Below are positions 33,017 through 38,227 of a DNA stretch of 38,227 bases, piece after piece. This DNA comes from CAYJPA01 sp964371945 (GTDB lineage Bacteria > Chloroflexota > Chloroflexia > Thermomicrobiales > UBA6265). Each line of letters begins with the position of its first letter. The first letter of the stretch is position 1. Made by a program: the position numbers and the translations under genes. The notes beneath the pieces were generated by a model, which did no database searches, had not been told where the DNA came from, and saw only the letters and a program-made list of their open reading frames with translations. The stretch spans positions 1-38,227 of the forward strand of contig CAYJPA010000058.1 of assembly GCA_964371945.1 (NCBI GenBank), in the 5' to 3' direction.

Positions 33017-36000
33017 CGAAGCGGCCGGTAGGTCGTTTCTTCTTTGGCGAATAGTTCGGCTTGCTCCAGTACGAGCGCAGTTGCGGTCTCTTGTTGATCG
33101 GGCGGATAGCCGTACTTCCTCAGTGCGCGCCGAACGTGCCGGCGGAGATCAGCCCTGGCCTGTTCGCGGTACTGCCAGTCGATCCGGGTATTGTTTCGGA
33201 CCGTATCCGCCACTTCTCTCGCGATCATACGGAGCTGGATGTCGCCCAGGACTTCGACCGCGCTACCGTTTTCGGCGAGGGCGTCGTAGAACGCGAGCTC
33301 GTCCTTCACCATGCCCATCGACGAACCGCGCTCTTCGGATTCCCGAATCTCTTTGGCAAGCTCGATCAGCGCATCGATGATCTGGGTCGTTTCCAGACCC
33401 CGGTTGTGATACCGGTTGAGCGAGTCGTTCAACTTCTCTGAAAAACGCCGGGCCTGAACGATGCTTGTCTTTTGTTTGGCGTGAATCTCGTCGTTGAGCA
33501 GTTTTTTCAGGAGCTCCATCGCGAGGGTTTTTTGCGGCATGTCCTTGAGCTCGAGCAGAAACGCATCCGACAGGATCGAGATGTCCGGCTTGTCGAGACC
33601 AGCAACCGCGAAGATATCGACCACGCCGTCGGGCGAGATCGCCTGGTCCACAAGCTGACGAACGGCATTGTCCAATTCTTCCTCGGTTTTGCCGCCAGGG
33701 CCACGCGGGTTGAGTTTTGAGAGCATGGCCCGGACGGCCATGAAGAAGGCGAACTCCAGCTTGATCAGTTGCGCTTCTCTGGTCGCGCTCGCCAGTTTGA
33801 ATGCCTGCTGGAGCGCGAGTGCTTGATCCTGGAAGCGCGGAATGAAACTGGTGTCGGGATAGTTCTTCCCAATCAGGAAGTTCATCGCGTTCGTCACGGT
33901 GGTGAGCCGTTCAGACGGCGAACCGACCAAAAAGTCGTTGTAGTTGAATCCGAAGAAGGCGCTCCGGCAGAGATCGAGTTTTTCAAGCATTGCCGCGACC
34001 AACTCGCCGATGTCGAGCTTGTCGTTCTCGATCGGTTTGCCGCCCTCGTCGCCCTCTCGAATGTACGCGCGCAGTGCTGCCTTCAAGTTGTTCGCAAGCC
34101 CGAGGTAGTCGACCACGAGACCGCCGGGCTTGTTGCCGAAGATGCGATTGACGCGGGCGATCGCCTGCATCAGCCCGTGACCCTTCATCGGCTTGTCTAG
34201 GTACATCGTGTGCAGCGATGGAACGTCGAATCCGGTCAGCCACATATCGCGCACGATCACGATCTGAAACGGGTCCTCAGGGTCTTTGAATCTGGCCGCA
34301 AGTGCTTCGCGTCGTTGTTTGTTGCGAATGTGCGGTTGCCATTCCAGCTTATCGCTGGCGGAACCGGTCATTACGATCTTGATCGCACCCTGTGCGTCTT
34401 CATCAGCGTGCCACTCCGGATGGAGCTTCACGAGCTGATCGTACAAGTCGACGCAAATCCGGCGCGACATGCAAACAACCATGATCTTGCCGGTCATCGC
34501 TTCTTGCCGCAGGCGCATGTGCTCGACGATGTCTTGCGCGACCTGCGCGAGCCGCTTTGGTGTGCCGACCACCGCTTCGAGTTGCGACCACTTCGTTTTC
34601 AGTTTGTCGCGCCGGGTCTCTTCCTCATCCTCGGTGAGCTCCTCGAACTCCTCGTCGAGCAGTCCCGACTCTCCATCCTTGAGATCGAGCTTGATGAGGC
34701 GCGATTCGTAGTAGATCGGAACGGTCGACTTGTCGGCGATGGCCCGGCTGACGTCGTAGATATCGATGTAATCGCCGAACACAATCCTTGTGTCTTTATC
34801 GGCAAGCTCGAGCGGAGTGCCGGTGAAGGCGATGAAAGTCGCGTTCGGCAGCGAATCGTGCATGTGCTGCGCGAGACCGCGCACGAACTTGCCCGACTCA
34901 CCAACCCGCGTGCCGAAACCGTACTGACTGCGGTGCGCTTCGTCCGCCATGACGAAGACATTGCGCCGCTTCGTGAGCGGCTCAGTTTCTTCGACGCCCG
35001 GCTCCGGCAAAAATTTCTGGATGGTTGTGAAAACGACACCACCTGCCTCGACGGCCAGCAACTCGCGAAGGTGATCGCGTGATTCGGCCTGCGCTGGTGT
35101 TTGACGGACGAGCTCAGCTCCCATCGAAAAAGTGCCGAAGAGCTGATCGTCAAGATCGTTGCGGTCGGTGAGCATCACGACCGTGGGGTTCTGCATCGCC
35201 TGGATCAGCTTGCCGGCGAAGAAGAGCATCGTCAGCGACTTTCCGGAGCCCTGGGTGTGCCAGAGTACGCCGCCCCTGCCATCGCCACCCGCGCGTGAGG
35301 CCTGGCCCGCGGTCGACATCGCCTTTCGGACGGCGTGGAACTGGTGGTACTGAGCCACCTTCTTCACGGTTGATTTGCCGTCGTCCTCGAACACGATGAA
35401 CGAGCGGATGAGATCGAGCAGCCGACCCGGCTCGAGCGCGCCCTTGATCAGCGTCTCCAGCGTCGGATTGGGCACGAAAGTCTCGCCGTCGACCGTTTTC
35501 CAGGCGGCAAACCGTTCCCGATTCGAGCTGATCGTGCCAAGCAGACTCTCGCCTCCATCCGAAACGACCAGCAGCTCGTTGGTGCGGAAGAGACTCGGAA
35601 TCTGCAGCTTGTACGTTTGCAGTTGGTTGTAAGCATCCTCGACGGTCGCGCTGATATCCGCCGCGTTTTTGAGCTCGATCACCACGACCGGGATCCCGTT
35701 GATGAAGACCACGATATCAGGTCGCCGTTCGATGTTGCCTTCGACGACCGTGAATTGATTGACCGCCAGAAATTGGTTGTTCGCCGGATGATCGAAATCG
35801 ATCGGTTTGATCAGCTCCCCGCGGATTTTGCCGTTGATCAGCACTTCGACCGAGATCCCGTCGACCATGAGTTTATGCGCCGCCCGATTGGACTGCACCA
35901 ATGACGGCACGCCGATGTGTAAGAGCTGCCGGATGGCCTCGTCTCGACCGATCTCACTGGATTGGGGATTGATCCGCGCGATCGCCGCCTGTAACCGATC

Positions 36001-36150
36001 CACGAGCACGACCTGCTGATACGTCTCGCGCTCCGGATATGGACCATCGGGGGTGATATCGGGTCCGGCCACATATGCATAGCCCAATGCCCGCAACCAT
36101 TCGAGCGCGGCTTCTTCAACCGTCGATTCGGTGAATCTTCCGGCGGTCAT
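33007..36150 (-). CDS. hsdR: Type I restriction enzyme, subunit R
   Basis: A full-length 1047-residue HsdR. The PD-(D/E)xK nuclease is at the N-terminus: Asp145 in ERRPDIVVFI, then ELK (159-161) and QLQTY as the trailing motif. The SF2 translocase has Walker A WHTQGSGKSLT (297-307), DEAH-type motif ADEAHRSQYG, motif III FTGTPLELAD, and motifs V/VI GFDVPSLHTMYLDKPMKGHG with QAIARVNR. A C-terminal helical region follows that would bind the methyltransferase. ATG 36150 overlaps the stop of the PIN gene by four bases (ATGA), giving translational coupling. hsdM and hsdS are not found within the window. It is the last gene of its operon; its stop lies in a repeat hairpin. Confidence 0.95.
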   Translation of the reverse strand: MTAGRFTESTVEEAALEWLRALGYAYVAGPDITPDGPYPERETYQQVVLVDRLQAAIARINPQSSEIGRDEAIRQLLHIGVPSLVQSNRAAHKLMVDGISVEVLINGKIRGELIKPIDFDHPANNQFLAVNQFTVVEGNIERRPDIVVFINGIPVVVIELKNAADISATVEDAYNQLQTYKLQIPSLFRTNELLVVSDGGESLLGTISSNRERFAAWKTVDGETFVPNPTLETLIKGALEPGRLLDLIRSFIVFEDDGKSTVKKVAQYHQFHAVRKAMSTAGQASRAGGDGRGGVLWHTQGSGKSLTMLFFAGKLIQAMQNPTVVMLTDRNDLDDQLFGTFSMGAELVRQTPAQAESRDHLRELLAVEAGGVVFTTIQKFLPEPGVEETEPLTKRRNVFVMADEAHRSQYGFGTRVGESGKFVRGLAQHMHDSLPNATFIAFTGTPLELADKDTRIVFGDYIDIYDVSRAIADKSTVPIYYESRLIKLDLKDGESGLLDEEFEELTEDEEETRRDKLKTKWSQLEAVVGTPKRLAQVAQDIVEHMRLRQEAMTGKIMVVCMSRRICVDLYDQLVKLHPEWHADEDAQGAIKIVMTGSASDKLEWQPHIRNKQRREALAARFKDPEDPFQIVIVRDMWLTGFDVPSLHTMYLDKPMKGHGLMQAIARVNRIFGNKPGGLVVDYLGLANNLKAALRAYIREGDEGGKPIENDKLDIGELVAAMLEKLDLCRSAFFGFNYNDFLVGSPSERLTTVTNAMNFLIGKNYPDTSFIPRFQDQALALQQAFKLASATREAQLIKLEFAFFMAVRAMLSKLNPRGPGGKTEEELDNAVRQLVDQAISPDGVVDIFAVAGLDKPDISILSDAFLLELKDMPQKTLAMELLKKLLNDEIHAKQKTSIVQARRFSEKLNDSLNRYHNRGLETTQIIDALIELAKEIRESEERGSSMGMVKDELAFYDALAENGSAVEVLGDIQLRMIAREVADTVRNNTRIDWQYREQARADLRRHVRRALRKYGYPPDQQETATALVLEQAELFAKEETTYRPLRRG

Positions 36151-36653
36151 GCTGCTCCCAAAGCTGCGGGCAGAACGAAGCGAGCACCTTCACGCCGCAG
36201 CATCTGAAATGGTGTAATCCACTCGACATTCACGCCGATGCACGCGTTTGGGATCTTGACTTTGCGTAGCGAATCCGACGCAACCTCCTGGGTCACCACG
36301 ATCATGTTGTGACCAAGTGCGTGTGCCACGAGCCAATAATCGGCCACCTGGAAAAACGTCGAGATGGCAGCCTGCTCGTATCCCTGGCCATTCACCCACG
36401 CGTTGAGCGTTCCGATCGAAGCAAGCGTCCTCGGATCGGCCTGCACGAAAAAGCTGCGTCCTCGCGCACGAGTCCATTCCGCCAGATCGTCGCCTCCGGC
36501 CAGCAACTCGTCGCCTACCATCTCAACGCTCGCCACAACTCCCGCACCATGCTGTTGGACAAGCCACTCCCAAAATGCCGGGCAGAAATCGAACCCATAG
36601 TGAAGCCGCTTGGCCTGGATGAAGACGTTTGCATCAAGTAGGTAGCGAGTCAC
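36147..36653 (-). CDS. DUF4411-type PIN-domain protein
   Basis: A 168-residue PIN-like protein. It opens with TRYLLDANVFIQAKRLHYGFD (cited in part; Asp7 is the first acidic residue), followed by FCPAFWEWL, which is the DUF4411 hallmark. Further acidic residues are in VGDELL and in VVTQEVASD, as expected for a PIN metal site. PIN/DUF4411 proteins are toxin candidates commonly paired with an XRE-ImmA protein. GTG 36653 is chosen because it overlaps the upstream stop as GTGA; the longer frame upstream is a shadow of that gene. The next gene, hsdR, overlaps by four bases. It likely acts as an RNase, but that is an inference. Confidence 0.85.
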   Translation of the reverse strand: MTRYLLDANVFIQAKRLHYGFDFCPAFWEWLVQQHGAGVVASVEMVGDELLAGGDDLAEWTRARGRSFFVQADPRTLASIGTLNAWVNGQGYEQAAISTFFQVADYWLVAHALGHNMIVVTQEVASDSLRKVKIPNACIGVNVEWITPFQMLRREGARFVLPAALGAA

Positions 36654-37810
36654 CGCACGACTCCAAGCTCCTGCCCAACCCGATCGAATGTCTCTGCCTT
36701 CGCCACTCCAAGCATGCGATATGCGTCGCGAAAGAGCGTCTGGCCCTCCAGCGTGCTCTCGACCAGCGCCCGCGCAAAACGCCGGCTCACGCGTGACAGC
36801 GTCGATGCATAGAAATCGCCGCCTCCGCCCGAGCGCGACTCCGCCGCTCGCACGAGACGCCACTCGTCCGCCCACGCCTGATCAAACCGCTCGCGGTCGA
36901 TCCAGCCAACGTCCAGCATCCGTCGCAGGATGACCATCCCGCTGACTTTGAAACGCCGGGCCAGCCGTTGCTTCGCCGTATCGATCGGCTCGTCGGGACG
37001 TCGCTCCGCGGCAAGCGCATCACGAGGAACTAATAGCTCGGCAGCGACCTGATTGCACCAGCGTTCGACGTGGCGATATCTCCGTCCTTTTTCAGGCGCT
37101 AACCCGGCGTCCGATACACCCGATGCGCCAATCCACAAGTGCGCCAACTCGTGAGCAAGCGTGAACGTGCGTCTGGACATGCCGTCAGCCCCGTTCACGA
37201 ACACAAGCGGCGCCAAACGATCCGAGAGGGCAAAACCTTGGAACTCGTCTGTATTCAACCGGCGATGGGTGTTACTTCCGACGATGCCGCTGATCATCAC
37301 GAGAATTCCGGCATCTTCCGCCTGCCGGACGAAAAGCCGCAACGCCTCGTCGGCCGAGCGAGCCGCGGCGCGGCGCTCGAGGTCGAAACCCAGCGCGTTA
37401 CCGATTCGAGACGCAACAGCTTCTGGACGTTCGTCCAAACTCGCGCTACCCACGGCCGCTACTTCACCGAGTCGCGCCGTGGTCGCGAAATCTCGGTACC
37501 ATCCCTGCCGCTCCTGACACGCATAGATCGTGTCAAGCAGATCTGGACTGGGTTTTCTCACCGGCTGTCCATCGGCCGTTCGAAAATCGGGGATAGGCAA
37601 TCGCTCATCCGGTGGCTCGGCCAGGAAGAGATAACCGATGGGAACGTGCACCGAACTGGCAAAGTTCTCGAGTTGTTTCAGCGTTGGCTGAGTCTCCCCG
37701 GTTTCCCATTCTGGGAGTTTGGGAAACCTCGCGCCGAGCGCCTCGGGGCTCTCGATCCCCGCGCGGACTCGCGCCCAGCTCAACATCTCCGGTCGCACAT
37801 TGACGCGCAT
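36650..37810 (-). CDS. XRE-ImmA/IrrE metallopeptidase (antitoxin-type)
   Basis: A 386-residue fusion of a helix-turn-helix and an ImmA/IrrE peptidase. The N-terminus VNVRPEMLSWARVRAGIE and the following WETGETQPTLKQLENFA (residues about 35-51) are the XRE-type domain seen in these proteins. The HExxH is His220-Glu221-xx-His224 (LAHELAHLW), followed by an Arg/Trp-rich EKGRRYRHVERWCNQVAAELL stretch (quoted in part) with the third-ligand region. Such proteins often repress the operon and cleave or neutralise a partner. It is first in the operon with PIN protein and HsdR, coupled by a GTGA overlap. ATG 37810 has only a weak GGAAG upstream. Confidence 0.88.
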   Translation of the reverse strand: MRVNVRPEMLSWARVRAGIESPEALGARFPKLPEWETGETQPTLKQLENFASSVHVPIGYLFLAEPPDERLPIPDFRTADGQPVRKPSPDLLDTIYACQERQGWYRDFATTARLGEVAAVGSASLDERPEAVASRIGNALGFDLERRAAARSADEALRLFVRQAEDAGILVMISGIVGSNTHRRLNTDEFQGFALSDRLAPLVFVNGADGMSRRTFTLAHELAHLWIGASGVSDAGLAPEKGRRYRHVERWCNQVAAELLVPRDALAAERRPDEPIDTAKQRLARRFKVSGMVILRRMLDVGWIDRERFDQAWADEWRLVRAAESRSGGGGDFYASTLSRVSRRFARALVESTLEGQTLFRDAYRMLGVAKAETFDRVGQELGVVR

Positions 37811-37890
37811 TCAGATGATCGCTTCCACTGGCTTGCTCGCCCTACACACTGACCGTCGTGGCCGACAACAAACAACGATTCCGACGATAC

Positions 37891-38063
37891 CATTCCAGGG
37901 TTGGGCTGGTCGCCCCGTTCTTAGCCCTGGAAGGGCTTTGTTGGAGTAGCACTGGGATTTATCCCGGTGCGGGGCGAATGCAATGAGAAGGTCATTCCAT
38001 TTGCATCGCCTCCGGTTGAAACCGAAGGCTACGCCCACGAAACCCTTCCAGGGTTGGGAACGG
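37891..38063. repeat. REP-like hairpin cluster, right flank of hsdR cassette
   Basis: Another series of hairpins: AGCCC/GGGCT (37923-37937); CACTGGGA-TTTA-TCCCGGTG with one wobble (37950-37969); a long imperfect stem built on GCGAATGCAA/TTGCATCGC (about 37973-38009); CGGTT/AACCG (38013-38024); and AACCCT-TCC-AGGGTT (38041-38055). The 22-base word at 38042-38063 matches the left cluster at 32959 in the same orientation except for one base, and CATTCCAGGGTTGGG at 37891 is a further partial copy. The region continues straight into the transposase-like fragment. Confidence 0.65.
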
Positions 38064-38075
38064 CTGGGTAGCGGG

Positions 38076-38227
38076 TCAAGCTTCATCGGCAGCGTCCGGT
38101 TTGGTATATGGACGTTCGGTTTGCTCGAACGTTGGCAACAAGTCGTTGCTCGCATGGTGCTCACGCTGATTCACGATGTACGCGACGATCTGGGACAGCG
38201 AACGTTTGCCGAACGAAATCGCACCGT
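38076..38227 (-). CDS. Y1/REP-associated transposase-like protein, C-terminal fragment
   Basis: The last 50 codons of a minus-strand gene whose start is beyond the window. The residues SFGKRSLSQIVAYIVNQ followed by REHHAS and LLPTFEQTE are the C-terminal signature of Y1 (HUH, IS200-like) transposases, in which an L..I..YI.NQ..HH helix closes the domain. The proximity of palindromic repeats makes a REP-associated (RAYT) protein the best guess. The catalytic Tyr and HUH motif are not in the window, so activity cannot be judged. The stop codon is TGA at 38076-38078. Confidence 0.6.
   Translation of the reverse strand, partial: GAISFGKRSLSQIVAYIVNQREHHASNDLLPTFEQTERPYTKPDAADEA

Noticed and set aside
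34210..35082. A 290-codon plus-strand frame inside hsdR
   Set aside because: It lies opposite conserved HsdR motifs and has no independent features.
37811..38164. A 117-codon minus-strand frame before the ImmA gene
   Set aside because: It is made almost entirely of the REP-like repeats and runs into a different frame from the transposase-like fragment.

Overview
The window looks like a piece of a moderately GC-rich bacterial chromosome, most probably from Chloroflexota near the Thermomicrobia. That placement is an inference from family content and style, not from a marker gene. The clues are an AcoX-type NAD-kinase homologue beside an acetoin-type alpha/beta hydrolase, a DUF6483-like protein, Thr/Ala-rich linkers in secreted proteins, twin-arginine leaders, a large ATPase/TPR/LuxR regulator, many metabolic C-N hydrolases, and palindromic intergenic repeats. 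I see no rRNA, tRNA or CRISPR array.

Region 1 (1-8669) starts with the 3' end of an alpha/beta hydrolase translationally coupled to acoX, probably the tail of an acetoin-dehydrogenase cluster. It continues with a DUF6483-like gene, a secreted beta-helix protein, an amidase, a Tat-exported kelch protein and a membrane-anchored protein with two SpaA-like repeats. Region 2 (8814-15785) holds a one-cysteine thioredoxin-fold protein, two tandem M28-like peptidase paralogues whose usual Glu-Glu motif is replaced by His-Ser-His, malate synthase, an SMP-30-type lactonase and a SnoaL-like protein. Region 3 (16011-21500) has a LuxR regulator, then an amidohydrolase and a PotA-like ABC ATPase. Between the last two sits a chimeric ORF that joins the Tat leader of a binding protein to the C-terminal half of a permease, so the transporter is gutted or misassembled here. 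Region 4 (21709-30367) is rich in peptide, amide and amino-acid catabolism: secernin-like C69 protein, aldo/keto reductase, M32 carboxypeptidase, sarcosine/N-methyltryptophan oxidase-like flavoenzyme, carbamoylase-type M20 enzyme and a NIF3-like protein, with two orphan small genes. Region 5 (30583-32584) is an OmpR-type two-component system.

Region 6 (32585-38227) is the accessory part. A minus-strand operon with 4-base overlaps reads XRE-ImmA protease, DUF4411-type PIN protein, then a full-length type I restriction subunit HsdR. No HsdM or HsdS is present in the window. Clusters of short hairpins sharing a 22-base word lie on both sides of this cassette. Immediately beyond the right cluster, running off the window, is what reads as the C-terminus of a Y1/REP-associated (RAYT-like) transposase. 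The arrangement suggests a REP/RAYT-bordered defence cassette, the most interesting feature here after the M28 pair and the ABC chimera.

Several convergent neighbours overlap at their stop codons (1498-1511, 7077-7080, 15375-15378), so the genome is compact outside the repeat-bearing flanks.
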